A stretch of 64,000 nt of DNA from contig OY829329.1 in NCBI GenBank assembly GCA_963691655.1, forward strand, positions 19,358,708 to 19,422,707, given 5' to 3'. Source of the stretch: Toxonevra muliebris. Its lineage: Eukaryota > Arthropoda > Insecta > Diptera > Pallopteridae. The notes below the pieces were generated by a model. That model ran no database searches. It worked only from the letters and a program-made list of their open reading frames with translations, and was not told the origin of the DNA. Below are positions 33,432 through 44,999 of the stretch, piece by piece (the stretch's first letter is position 1; each line of letters starts with the position of its first letter). The translations under genes and the position numbers were made by a program.

Positions 33432-33892
33432 CAGTGGCGGTTCTAGGATTTGGGTTTGGCGGGTAGCTGATTTTACTAAAATCAAACTAAAATTCAAACA
33501 CTTTTTCAGATTGAAGTTCAAACCAAGAAAAGAACCAAATTCAGATCAAAATAGACCAAATTCTGAACGAAACCTTAATTAAAAAAATTTAAAAAAAAAA
33601 CAGTGTTCAGACCACCAATCGGACCAAAATTCCAACAAAAATCGATCAAAATGAGGCCAAATTCAGACCAAAACTCAGACTAATAGTTTGACAAAACTTT
33701 AGGTCAAAAGGACGTCAGTACCGAACGAAAGCAAATCAAGATTCAGATAAAAAACCAGTAGAAGTATCTGACAATATACCAAAAAATTTTATCTCGAATT
33801 CAGAAAACAAATTAAACAAAAACTGGATCAAAATTCCAGCCGAATGCGGATCAAAATTTAAAACGAAATCCATACAGGTTTCGGACCGAATT
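33432..33892. mobile_element. CAGTGGCGG element fragment with minisatellite (family copy)
   Basis: The left end CAGTGGCGGTTCTAGGATTT starts the segment and is followed by degenerate CAAAATTCAGACCAAAAC repeats to about 33880. No matching right end was found; the satellite array begins soon after. Confidence 0.6.
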
Positions 33893-33975
33893 CCCTTCAA
33901 AACCCACTTCGATTTTTCTTCCTAGCTTGTTTGGTTTTCGAGTAATTCAATTTTTCCCATAGGCTCCGAACGCAA
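33893..33975. repeat. left copy of a direct repeat flanking the satellite array
   Basis: CTTCAAAACCCACTTCGATT, then CCTAGCTTG and CAATTTTTCCCATAGGCTCC, are repeated in the same order at 37543-37606 with scattered changes. Confidence 0.75.
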
Positions 33976-34034
33976 ATATTCATATAAACAGGGATGCGCG
34001 CGCATCCACAGTACATCCAAAGTACAAAGTTTGC

Positions 34035-37000
34035 AATGTTTTAAATATTGAATATCTCAAAAACTATGGCATATACGAAAAAATTACTTAATACTTTTTT
34101 TTTAGGAAATTACTCAAGCTTTGTTTTCGTAGTAAGAATTGTTTTGATATCTCCTACGGTTAACCAGTTATTACTAAAAAACGGTTTTTTCCACCAAAAG
34201 GGGGGTTTTTTGGAGGGGTTGCTCTGCAGCCCCAAAACTGATTTTTGTGTTTTTTCCATCTATCATACCCCCACTAACAACTACTGAAAAAAAAATTCAG
34301 ATAAGAATTATTATGAACTTTTGGTGGAGTTTTTTACTCTATCGACCGCGGAAACGGGAAAATTTTCAGATAAAATTACAAAATTTCAATTTTATCTCAA
34401 AGCTCTGTAGATTTTCTAGATTTACAGAACTTTGGGTAGCGCTCTCATACCTTTCACACGTATACTATTCACATATATGAATATATGTAAAAGTGGTAGT
34501 AGTGTTTACGTATATGAATGAGAACGTAAGATTAATAGTGAAGAGCAGCTGAGAGTTTCTTCACACAATTACTGAGTGAGCTTTCTTAATTTCTCATACC
34601 TTTCACATATACATATGTATGAAAAGCTCGATCTAGGCACTCCATGGGCTGTTGTGCTATAATAGTACTAGTATGTGTATGTGTGTGAGAACGTAAGAGT
34701 AAGAGTAAAGAGCAGCTAAGAGTTCCTTCGTGTATTTACAGAGATTTTTTTAATTCTACTCTCGCATATATTGTATTGCACATACATATATACAAATAAC
34801 ATAAAAGCGTATGCATGTGGAAGTGTACGTGTGTGAGAGAGGGAGAGCAAATTTTAATTAAAAGAAAATACTTACTCATTTACGGAACTTTCAAAAAATG
34901 TTTAAAATATTGAATATCTCGAAAACTATGAAATATACGAACAAATAACTTAATATATTTTTTTTAGGAAATTACTCAGGCTTTGTTTTCGTAGTAAGAA
35001 TTGTTTTGATATCTCCTACGGTTAACCAGTTATTACTAAAAAACGGTTTTTTCCACCAAAAGGGGGGTTTTTTGGAGGGGTTGCTCTGCAGCCCCAAAAC
35101 TGATTTTTGTGTTTTTTCCATCTATCATACCCCCACTAACAACTACTGAAAAAAAAATTCAGATAAGAATTATTATGAACTTTTGGTGGAGTTTTTTACT
35201 CTATCGACCGCGGAAACGGGAAAATTTTCAGATAAAATTACAAAATTTCAATTTTATCTCAAAGCTCTGTAGATTTTCTAGATTTACAGAACTTTGGGTA
35301 GCGCTCTCATACCTTTCACACGTATACTATTCACATATATGAATATATGTAAAAGTGGTAGTAGTGTTTACGTATATGAATGAGAACGTAAGATTAATAG
35401 TGAAGAGCAGCTGAGAGTTTCTTCACACAATTACTGAGTGAGCTTTCTTAATTTCTCATACCTTTCACATATACATATGTACGAAAAGCTCGATCTAGGC
35501 ACTCCATGGGCTGTTGTGCTATAATAGTACTAGTATGTGTATGTGTGTGAGAACGTAAGAGTAAGAGTAAAGAGCAGCTAAGAGTTCCTTCGCGTATTTA
35601 CAGAGATTTTTTTAATTCTACTCTCGCATATATTGTATTGCACATACATATATACAAATAACATAAGAGCGTATGCATGTGGAAGTGTACGTGTGTGAGA
35701 GAGGGAGAGCAAATTTTAATTAAAAGAAAATACTTTACTCATTTACGGAACTTTCAAAAAATGTTTAAAATATTGAATATCTCGAAAACTATGAAATATA
35801 CGAACAAATAACTTAATATATTTTTTTTAGGAAATTACTCAGGCTTTGTTTTCGTAGTAAGAATTGTTTTGATATCTCCTACGGTTAACCAGTTATTACT
35901 AAAAAACGGTTTTTTCCACCAAAAGGGGGGTTTTTTGGAGGGGTTGCTCTGCAGCCCCAAAACTGATTTTTGTGTTTTTTCCATCTATCATACCCCCACT
36001 AACAACTACTGAAAAAAAAATTCAGATAAGAATTATTATGAACTTTTGGTGGAGTTTTTTACTCTATCGACCGCGGAAACGGGAAAATTTTCAGATAAAA
36101 TTACAAAATTTCAATTTTATCTCAAAGCTCTGTAGATTTTCTAGATTTACAGAACTTTGGGTAGCGCTCTCATACCTTTCACACGTATACTATTCACATA
36201 TATGAATATATGTAAAAGTGGTAGTAGTGTTTACGTATATGAATGAGAACGTAAGATTAATAGTGAAGAGCAGCTGAGAGTTTCTTCACACAATTACTGA
36301 GTGAGCTTTCTTAATTTCTCTTACCTTTCACATATACATATGTATGAAAAGCTCGATCTAGGCACTCCATGGGCTGTTGTGCTATAATAGTACTAGTATG
36401 TGTATGTGTGTGAGAACGTAAGAGTAAGAGTAAAGAGCAGCTAAGAGTTCCTTCGCGTATTTACAGAGATTTTTTTAATTCTACTCTCGCATATATTGTA
36501 TTGCACATACATATATACAAATAACATGAGAGCGTATGCATGTGGAAGTGTACGTGTGTGAGAGAGGGAGAGCAAATTTTAATTAAAAGAAAATACTTTA
36601 CTCATTTACGGAACTTTCAAAAAATGTTTAAAATATTGAATATCTCGAAAACTATGAAATATACGAACAAATAACTTAATATATTTTTTTTAGGAAATTA
36701 CTCAAGCTTTGTTTTCGTAGTAAGAATTGTTTTGATATCTCCTACGGTTAACCAGTTATTACTAAAAAACGTTTTTTTCCACCAAAAGGGGGGTTTTTTG
36801 GAGGGGTTGCTCTGCAGCCCCAAAACTGATTTTTGTGGTTTTTCCATCTATCATACCCCCACTAACAATTACTGAAGAAAAATTTCAGTAAAGAATTATT
36901 ATGAACTTTTGGTGGAGTGTTTTACTCTGCCGACTGGACTAACGGGGAAATTTCCAAATAAAATTACAAAATTCAAATTTTATTCCAAAGCTCTGTAGAT

Positions 37001-37330
37001 TTTCTAGATTTACAGAACTTTGGATAGCGCTCTCATACCTTTTACATATACTATTCACATATACATTTGTATGTAAAGCTCGATCTAGGCACTCCATGGG
37101 CTGTTGTGCTATAATAGTACTAGTATTAGTGTGAGAACGTAAGAGTAAAGAGCAGCTAAGAGTTCCTTCGCATATTAACAGAGCTTTTTTTATTTTACAG
37201 AACCTTTTTATAATTTATACTAAAATTATTTCTCTACTCTCGCAAATATTGTACTGCACATATATGCAAATAGTGGGAGAGCGTATGCATGTGGAAGTCT
37301 ACGTGTGGAGAAAGAGAGAGAACAATTGTT
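34035..37330. repeat. satellite array, about 863-bp unit, three full copies plus a diverged fourth
   Basis: Unit starts (AATATTGAATATCTC) are near 34043, 34906, 35769 and 36632. Units 1-3 are nearly identical, including a 77-codon frame repeated at 34247, 35109 and 35972. The fourth diverges from about 36890 and is shorter. Each unit has a poly-G/poly-T block (AAAGGGGGGTTTTTTGGAGG), CATATACATATGTA tracts and a GTGTGAGAGAGGGAGAGC motif. The repeated frame has no known domain and I do not call it a gene. Confidence 0.95.
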
Positions 37331-37542
37331 AATTAAAGAAAACACGCCAACTTTAATTTACTGATAAAATCGCTAAATGTGAATTTTTTTTATTTCTAAC
37401 TTTTCAGCATTTTCAGAAATAATGTCTTGAACTAAAAGATAGTAAATTTATAACATATGGTGAAACCAGTTAAGTATTATGTTTAAATACTAAAATTTAT
37501 CTGTAGTCAATGAAAATGGCAGAGAATGTTGTATTTTATATC

Positions 37543-37606
37543 CCCTTCTAAACCTACTTTGATTTTTTTTCTAGCTTGTAATCCAATTTTTCCTATAGGC
37601 TGCGCG
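37543..37606. repeat. right copy of the direct repeat flanking the satellite array
   Basis: CTTCTAAACCTACTTTGATT, CTAGCTTG and CAATTTTTCCTATAGGCTGC match 33893-33975 in order and orientation. The copies bracket the whole array. Confidence 0.75.
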
Positions 37607-38351
37607 CGCGTTGCACTTACCTCGTATTTTCGACATGTTTGAAAGCTCACCTGTACCATCTGTTCTAACCAAAACCTGACTGACCAGAGTATGTTCATGT
37701 ATTTCACTAGTATAACAACATATTACAAAACTAGCCTTTAGAAAGTCAAAGACTTTTTTTGTCGCGGGCTCTTGGACTATTATTAGGACAAAGTATTTTT
37801 GCTATTTTGCTATTTCAATATAAGTTTTCAAAACAAATAATTTTAAAATCATTTTCCTATATTTTTCAAATATGCTGAATTTCTGAACCTGTCGGAACGT
37901 ATAGTAATAATACATATGTTTGTAATGCATATAAAATATATAAAAATTATATTTCAGATTTTATTGTAATGTTTATTAAAATTACAAATTAATCTTAGAA
38001 ATAGGTAATGGTATTTATAACAAGCACATAAACTTTTTTTTTTTTTTTTTTGAAAATAAGTAATATTGTAATTTTGGATTTCATTTTAATTTTGCATATT
38101 GTTTTCTTTTATGCTTCGCAGATCCAACCAAAGCTGATAGTTGTGGGGATTACCGTCCATACGTAAAGATCATACATTATGATCGTTAGTCTTGAATTAA
38201 AAAAATATCTATGAAAAATTTTAAATCAGAGGGGTGGTCCCTAATCTTTGGATCCGCTAATCCTTGTGTTTATATATATTTTTTTTAATTTTGATCCCTG
38301 TTTACAAACATTGTTTTTTTTTTTTTTTTTTTTCGTATCTAATAATATTAC

Positions 38352-40266
38352 TTAATCCGAATCAGATGAAATATTAGTACAATTTTTAGAAATTCCTTTT
38401 GCGCATACAGCAGATCCATTTTGATTACGATGCATAGAACATGAATGCATCACTGGACCGCGAAATATAACTGAATTTTTATCAGTTTCATAGATTTTCA
38501 CTTCATATAATAGAGTTGGCTTCTGCAATATTCGGTCTATATTTTCCCATATATAAACTGCAACATTTTCAGTAGTACTTGGCTGTAATAAAACAAAACC
38601 GATATTAGAAATTTAGTAATTTCAATAGAAATTCACAGTTCATTATTAGGCACTTTCTGTATTTCGAATGAAGTTATCTTTCGTTCGTTTATTTTACTTG
38701 AAAAACGAAACAAAATATAGAAAATAGAAAAAAATCATTTGAACCACACAAAGTCTCCATATATTTCAAAATAATTTCGTATTAGAGCGAAAATAACTAG
38801 TTAAAAAATATGAAAATGCATGCTTACTTTATCCTTAAAATAATCAACATCTTTGTCTAGATTTTTATGATCTAAATTATCAAAAATTACTTTATTCATA
38901 GCTTCTTTCAAATCAGTTATATTCATTACCATGCCAGTGCGGCTATCGATTGGGCCTCGAACTGTTAATTCAACTGAAAAAAGAATATAATAGATGAAAA
39001 AGAAGAATAAATATTATAATACAAAAATATGAGTACGTTTTTTCCATTGCTATGCCCCAAGACACAATATTACCTGTTCTCTTTTAGAGGAATCGATATA
39101 GGGGTAAACAAGGTAAATTTATATAGAAGACGATAGCAGCACTAAAGCAAATTTACCACAACAGGGTTTTGTTGTTGTGGCCATAATGTCGGAACACTGT
39201 AAATGCCAAAATCAGTTGAATAAAGCAGTAGTACAACACGGCAATGACTATGGTGAAATTATGTATAAGGTGATAGATAGCAAGATTACAACAATTTCAC
39301 CTTGGCAAAAACAACACATCTTTCTTGTTGCGTTAGATACCATTAAATGTCAAAATCAGCCGTACAACAAAACAATAACAGGGACATGCAGTGAATGCCA
39401 AAATGAAGTAAAAAAACGTAAGCAAACAATTATAAGTATACAATGATTTTTACAGCCTATGGTATTGACCACGAAGAAAGAAAAAGAATGAGTTGCTGGT
39501 AACTTCACCTAGTATATATTCACCTTGGCCAATGCATGCATATTATTAGGTAGTTAACCCCTAACGCGTAGTGGCGGCGGCGGCAGTAAAAAAAAATCAG
39601 TTGTTCACTCACTGTCAGTGAATTCAGAAATGGAGTAGCGCTGCAAACTGCCACAGCTTTACTGCCACTAAGCGCTATTGTAATTTAGGCTTAGACCGTA
39701 ATATCGGTCTATGTTATAAATATGGACAATTTCATGCCGTGAAAGGTAAGAATCAATTAAAGTTTGTATGTACTATGTGTAATATGTTGACTCACCAATA
39801 TAGTTATGACCATGTCCGTTAATATGATTACATTTTCCAAATACTTCCTTATTTTCAGCATCGGTCAGATGTTGGCTGAAATATATGTTATTCTGTTAAA
39901 TGAGAACTAAACGTACTTAGTGAAATTTAATACATAAATACAGTAATTTCTCGTTCTATGTTATACATTTATTAACTAGTAAAACAACTTATATACCATA
40001 GTACATGCTACTATAGCAGTTGTGTAGATTCGTAAAGAAAAATAAATCATAATACTTAGCTTCACTATGCAATCGATGTTGTTTAGAACGAGGTATGACT
40101 GTTATTTACTTTTTATAAACCACAATACATGCATAAACCGCATTCATATATACGCCTATGAAGTACTAAATTTTATTTATTATGATTTTTTTTACCTGTG
40201 TAAACGATGGCATGCGCTGAAGGTTTCCTTGCGGGTTAGAAATGCAATATGTGGCACCGAACACAT
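38352..40266 (-). CDS. pr: 6-pyruvoyl-tetrahydropterin synthase (purple-like)
   Basis: Four coding exons: 40266-40196, 39875-39796, 38973-38828, 38582-38352. All introns are GT-AG and in phase, giving 175 residues. The family enzyme removes triphosphate from dihydroneopterin triphosphate in the cytosol, making the precursor of tetrahydrobiopterin and, in flies, of drosopterin eye pigments. FSACHRLHS and [13 protein letters not shown] give the zinc ligands H23, H45 and H47 and the catalytic C39. D85-H86 in NLDHKNLD complete the catalytic set. PSTTEN and YETDKN carry the pterin-binding glutamates. After VIFRG (about 141) there is an extra 34-residue polar, Cys-containing tail ending SSDSD. The ATG at 40266 gives the usual short N-terminus. 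Intron 2 (38974-39795) holds repeats. Confidence 0.95.
39109..39545. repeat. MITE-like segment in purple intron 2
   Basis: CAAGGTAAATTTATATAGAA at the left and GGTGAATATATACTAGG-type sequence (reversed) at the right form a loose inverted pair. CAAGGTGAAATTGTTGTAAT-like blocks recur inside, inverted at about 39290-39307. The tips and a GATAGCAGC motif resemble the CAAGGCG MITE family. The 89-residue frame here is repeat sequence and not a gene. Confidence 0.4.
39558..39688. repeat. GC-rich imperfect palindrome in purple intron 2
   Basis: Left arm AACGCGTAGTGGCGGC plus GGCAGTAAA and right arm TTTACTGCCACTAAGCGC are inverted with a GGC-triplet expansion in the left arm only. The segment begins TTAACCCCTAACGCG, similar to piggyBac-type tips. 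Confidence 0.6.
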
Positions 40267-41150
40267 TGCAATTTTTGCAGTTTTCTCGTTGAATTATTTT
40301 TAAGCACACGGAAATTAACAAATTTGTGGAAATTACAGTTGCTAAAATTGTTATGAAATTTTTCTAATTGAATAAATTTTATATAGAGCCACATTAATAT
40401 GTATAACTTAGTTTCTTTATATACCTATATTTTAAAATTTTATTATTTTATATATAAATATATATATATATATATACCTATGTATATGCGTAGTTAATTT
40501 AGAATGCGTAGTTAATTTAGAATGCGTAGTTATTTCCAATATTTGTATCTGCACTTTCTACTATTTATTTGGTTTATGTCAGATAAATTCGTGACTTTAC
40601 AACTTTACAGCAGCTCAAAAATAATTTATTAATTTTACTCTACAAATCGGTAACTTATTTGTTGACGTCTCCAATCTCAAACAAAGATTTTAATTAGGAG
40701 AGATTTATTCAAGCCATACATAAATGTCAAAAAGTGTAGAGCTATGAGACAGGGTTGGTTGTGAGCTTTATTTTTGAAAGCTTCCACTGCTTGAAGCTTT
40801 TTGTATTCAAATTAAAAGAACAAACATAAAAACAATAGTTTTGGATTAAGTGTATGCAATAACAAAAATTGATTTAAATAATTTTAATTTTAGAAAATTC
40901 ATACAGACATACGATAGAATTGCAATATAAGACTGTGAGATCTTTTGTATAATATTACTAAAATTGAATTGAGATGGAGATAACTAAATTTGCTTCGTTG
41001 GAGGAAGTGAGAGCGACGTTTGCATTATTACCGTGAATCACCCACCCGAAACAGTTATAAGAATGTGTACAAATATTATAATGGGTCGTTCCTAGACAGC
41101 CACTTCAACCTAACCTAACAATGCGTTCTGCTCAGCATAATAACGAGCTA
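40267..41150. other. upstream of purple, no second gene seen
   Basis: AT-rich with a TATATATA tract at 40450-40490 and a 19-bp unit GCGTAGTTAATTTAGAAT repeated at 40486-40530. No clear promoter element for the purple gene could be fixed. Confidence 0.4.
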
Positions 41151-41174
41151 GAAATTAATTTATTCCATCAAATA

Positions 41175-41375
41175 AATTCCTTGCAGAATCTCAAGGAGGG
41201 TTAGATCTTCATTCTAGATGGTGCTCCTTGTCATACAGCAAAGGTGATTTTGAATGTGCTGCCATTTAAAAGTGCTGCCATAACCGGACGATTTTTCGGC
41301 ATTTTAATCCAATAGGGAATTGCTGGGCATATCTGAAGTCTAAGATATATGGATGAAGAATTCCCACAGTAGTAG
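41175..41375 (+). pseudogene. Tc1-like transposase C-terminal remnant
   Basis: Frame one gives IFILDGAPCHTAKVILN at about 41205-41256, the block around the second catalytic Asp of Tc1 transposases. After a frameshift, FNPIGNCWAYLKSKIYG at about 41303-41353 matches the conserved SPDLNPIENxWxxLK end, with the catalytic Glu replaced by Gly. It is dead, and no inverted termini were located. Confidence 0.75.
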
Positions 41376-41552
41376 TTTTGAAAAAATACCAATAATGTCA
41401 GAGAGGATGTCTGGATTTTGCGTTAATATTATGCCAAATCATCTCATTTGTCATATACTTCTTAGAATGACGCAACCATTGCAATTATACAAGGAGTTAA
41501 GCTTTGAGAGAAACTTTTGTTCGGAAACAATGGAAAAACAATCAGGTCGATG

Positions 41553-42010
41553 CAGTGGCGGGTCCAGATGCTATAGGAGCTGAAGCCCATCCCAATAATT
41601 CAGTTTTTGGATTGAATTTTGTCCGATTTTGATCTGAATTTCGGTTTGATTTTATGTCAGAATTTTGTTTTGATTTTAGGTCTGTTTTTAATTCTGAATT
41701 ATGTTAGTGTTTTAATCCGTGTTTGGTCTATATTTGAGATCCTTCTGGTCTGAGTTTTGGTGCAACTAATATAGCATCTCATAGCCTAAATTGTGGTCCA
41801 AATTTCAGTTCTAAATTTTTGTTTGCTTTTAATGTATTTTAGCCTTAGTTTTAATTAGATTTAGTTAGATTGAGTTGTGGTCGAAAATTTTAGTCTGAAT
41901 TGGCTTGATTTTGATATGAGATTTGGTCTGAATTTTGGTCCGAAACCGAAACTTTGGTGTGAACATTGATAAAATTTTTGCACTAGTTTTTGGTCTACAT
42001 TGACTCTGAT
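41553..42010. mobile_element. CAGTGGCGG element fragment with GGTCTGAATTT minisatellite
   Basis: The left end CAGTGGCGGGTCCAGATG is followed by TAGGAGCTGAAGCCCATCCC and then loosely repeated TTTGGTCTGAATTTTGGT units to about 42000. The structure matches 21544-23654; the right end was not found. Confidence 0.65.
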
Positions 42011-43430
42011 ATTTATCCTTTAATTTAGTAAAACTTATTTTATATAAAAAAATATCACATTTTGACGAAAATTAAATTGGATGGTTAAATATGTTTCATA
42101 AAATAAAGGCAATAAAAGCGAACAAACAAAATATTAGGCATAACCAATACCATTTGTTACATTTTGCATATGAATAGCTCATCGGTCACAATAGTAAAGC
42201 ATGCACTGTATTTCACTCCGCGCTGATATCCAGAGTGTATTTGTATTTCATTTTGTCGCTAGGCAGTCACAGATGATCTTCATAGACTGATTTCCTGACG
42301 TCTCTCAAGTTGCTGGGTTTATTTTTGGATCTTTCTATTTTTACAATTTCAACTCAATTTCTTCACAATATGTCTAACATAAAAATAATCCCCATCATAT
42401 GTACCTGATGATGTTTTGTTTTCTGATTTTTAATTTGTAAGCGCCATCTTCTTGTGGGATTGCAAGTTAAGTTTGCACTGCTATATCAATTAAATGTACA
42501 GTACGGCAAGATATTACTTTAGCTATATTTTAAGCTGATTATATTTACGGTACCTTAATTCAGCGGACAAAATGATTACGAACATTTTTAATGATAAATT
42601 TTTAGGTGTAAAATGTACCGACGACATCCTAAAATGCGAACATTATGGTCGTTGTCATTTAATTTCAAGAATCCTAAAATAATAATGGTCAATTCTGTTT
42701 ACATTTTGTTGCGTTATCCTTCAAAAATGTAATTGATTTTTCATTGTTTGAGCTATATCGTCAATAGGAAGTCATATCTTTTCTGTGTGTCACTCCTCTT
42801 ATTAGTGAAATAAAACTATAGAACGAGCCTATAACCAAGAACACTAATGGATCATTTAAGCATTTTGTCAAATCAATAAAATTCGCTAAATATGCTCAGA
42901 ATCAGAATTTCTTAGTAGATAAGTTAATTTCCTGATTGTTCAAGTTTTTGAAACATATTTGAATAATAAATGTGTATATACGAACTTTTGCTAAAGCTCA
43001 AGCATATATATGTACGTTGTTAAAGTTTTAATGTATTTTAATACCCTTGCTGACTATCGATCACTGTTTTGTAAATCTAGAAACAGTGTGAAATTATATG
43101 TGCGAGAAAAAAGTTCTCGAGTAATGTTTTCATAAAAGACGATCAATTGATACCTGAGAGTCTGAAAGATGCTTGTGAGAGTATGTGTTTATTCGACCGT
43201 ATATAAATGTTGTAAAAAAAATTAAAAAAAAATAAAAAATCTTGCAATTACGCTGCATATTTTCGTTTTAATACAGCCGTTTCCGGGTTAGTTTCTTCTT
43301 CAAAACGTCGCCAAAGAAGTTTTTTGTTTTTAAATATAATAAAACCTCATTTTTAAAATCTTAATCGATATAAAATTCTCAAGTCTAAAATTTAAGAACT
43401 TATAAGTTAAAAAAGCGACTATCGCCTAAG
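42011..43430. other. no gene recognised
   Basis: AT-rich sequence with no exon signals or element termini that I could support. Confidence 0.4.
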
Positions 43431-43437
43431 TCCATCT

Positions 43438-43575
43438 GGCAACACTATCAAAATGACCTAGCCAGTGTAATCTCTTTTTATGGGCTTCTAAATTCATCGA
43501 AATATGTCATCAGCACATATTGGGCTATTGATGCTTCCAACGTCCACGTTTCAACGTCATACATGAAGACGGGAA
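43438..43575 (-). pseudogene. non-LTR reverse transcriptase C-terminal remnant
   Basis: Minus strand reads LPVFMYDVETWTLEASIAQY and, after a frameshift, HKKRLHWLGHFDSV. LPVxxYGxETWTL...RLRWLGHVxRM is the familiar end of LINE-type reverse transcriptases. Only this short piece remains. Confidence 0.6.
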
Positions 43576-43579
43576 GGAA

Positions 43580-44995
43580 AAAAGAAAGCGTTCTGCTTCT
43601 CTTAGTTCATTTACCTCTAGTGAAGTAGTTCCTTTTCAGTTGTAAAATAAAGAAGATTAGAAAATACTGTAAATAGTGAGTTTCGCAGGGATACACCAAA
43701 AACAATTGAACCCTTATCGTGCTGTCGAAGGCGGTTTTATAATCGTCGATAATGAGTGTCGATCTGTTTTCCTCGGTTTTTTTTTTTCAAAATTTAACGT
43801 AGAGTGAATATCTAGCTAATAGTAGACTTATCATCATAATAGTAAATAACCATAATGATAAGGTCCAATCAGCTGATTGACGATGGGCTTAGGTCTTTCA
43901 CATATCGAGTGCTTATATTCTTTTCATTTGTAAGTTACAACAACCTTGTATGTAACAAATTGATTAAAGCATTATTGATTACAGCCAAGCAACTTCAACG
44001 TTTTAGGGCAGGTGTGAAATTTTGCACTCTTATACCCTCCTCAAAAATATGCCTCCAAATATAACTTTGGGTATATGATAGAATGAGATGCTTAGCTCTG
44101 AGATATTATGCCATCTTCATTAATTCAGGCACAGTTTTTATCAACGTGGAATCTCAAATAGCTGGAATGCAGTTCATACTCTTCCCCAAAAATTTTGTTT
44201 ATTCCGTTCTTTTACATCTACAAGAAAATATTTTAAATAGGACTATCTGTCCATTTACTAGGAAAGGCAATAATTTTCTGTCACCAATAATTGAACAGTT
44301 TTTCATTTATAGAGCTTTTTTCGTTTATTCTGTTCAATGTATGAACACTTCATTATTTTTACGGACCTTCAAAAGGATTGCAGAAAATATAAATTTCAAC
44401 CCAAAAAAGGTTCAATCTACATTCACAAGTGTAGCTGAAACTGCTTAATTTACTTCTTGTGATGCTTCAAACAATAAAAGTAGATCAATTTTGTGATGTT
44501 GCTACTATTCCAAAATATTTTATCTTTTATTAACTCTGTCGAATAAATAAATATAATTTTTTCATACTCTGGAGTTTCTCCTAAAAAAAACTTAAGCTCG
44601 AACCCTTTAACGAACTTGGAGCAGGTTTGAATTCAGGTTCAAAAAGAGGTGGGATCGGGTTGGGTTTAAAAGCCTGGTGGTTATCGATCTAATCAAGACT
44701 GCTTAGGGCAGTGCCAATCACAGCAAATTTAATCAAGTGATATTATCCGTATAAATAACATGAACTTGAATCAGAAAATTCAAATATGCAATGATTCGAG
44801 AATTTATATTACAATTAAATTGGGGTTTCTGAAACCCGTTTCCCCAGTGGCGGGATTATAGACGTCATCACCATTTAGCAACTGCGAGAAGTGTTCCTTC
44901 TATAACCTTTTCTTACCCTAGATAGCTTTTATTAGAAATAGGCTATTGAGAGCATTATTCACCGAATTAGGTCATGTTCAGAGAATAGGAAACAA
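43580..44995. other. no gene recognised; one unexplained 121-residue frame
   Basis: A plus-strand frame at 44083-44448 is longer than expected by chance in such AT-rich DNA but shows no domain, splice partner or promoter that I can recognise. Left as unassigned sequence. Confidence 0.35.
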
Positions 44996-44999
44996 AGTA

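Noticed and set aside
34247..36205. Identical 77-codon frame repeated three times
   Set aside because: It repeats because the satellite unit repeats; no domain, start context or divergence pattern supports a protein.
39177..39446. 89-residue frame in purple intron 2
   Set aside because: It lies within MITE-like repeated blocks and the residue pattern follows DNA repeats (CQNQ, ECQN).
44083..44448. 121-residue plus-strand frame
   Set aside because: No family match by eye, no splice partner and AT-biased residues; cannot be supported as a gene.
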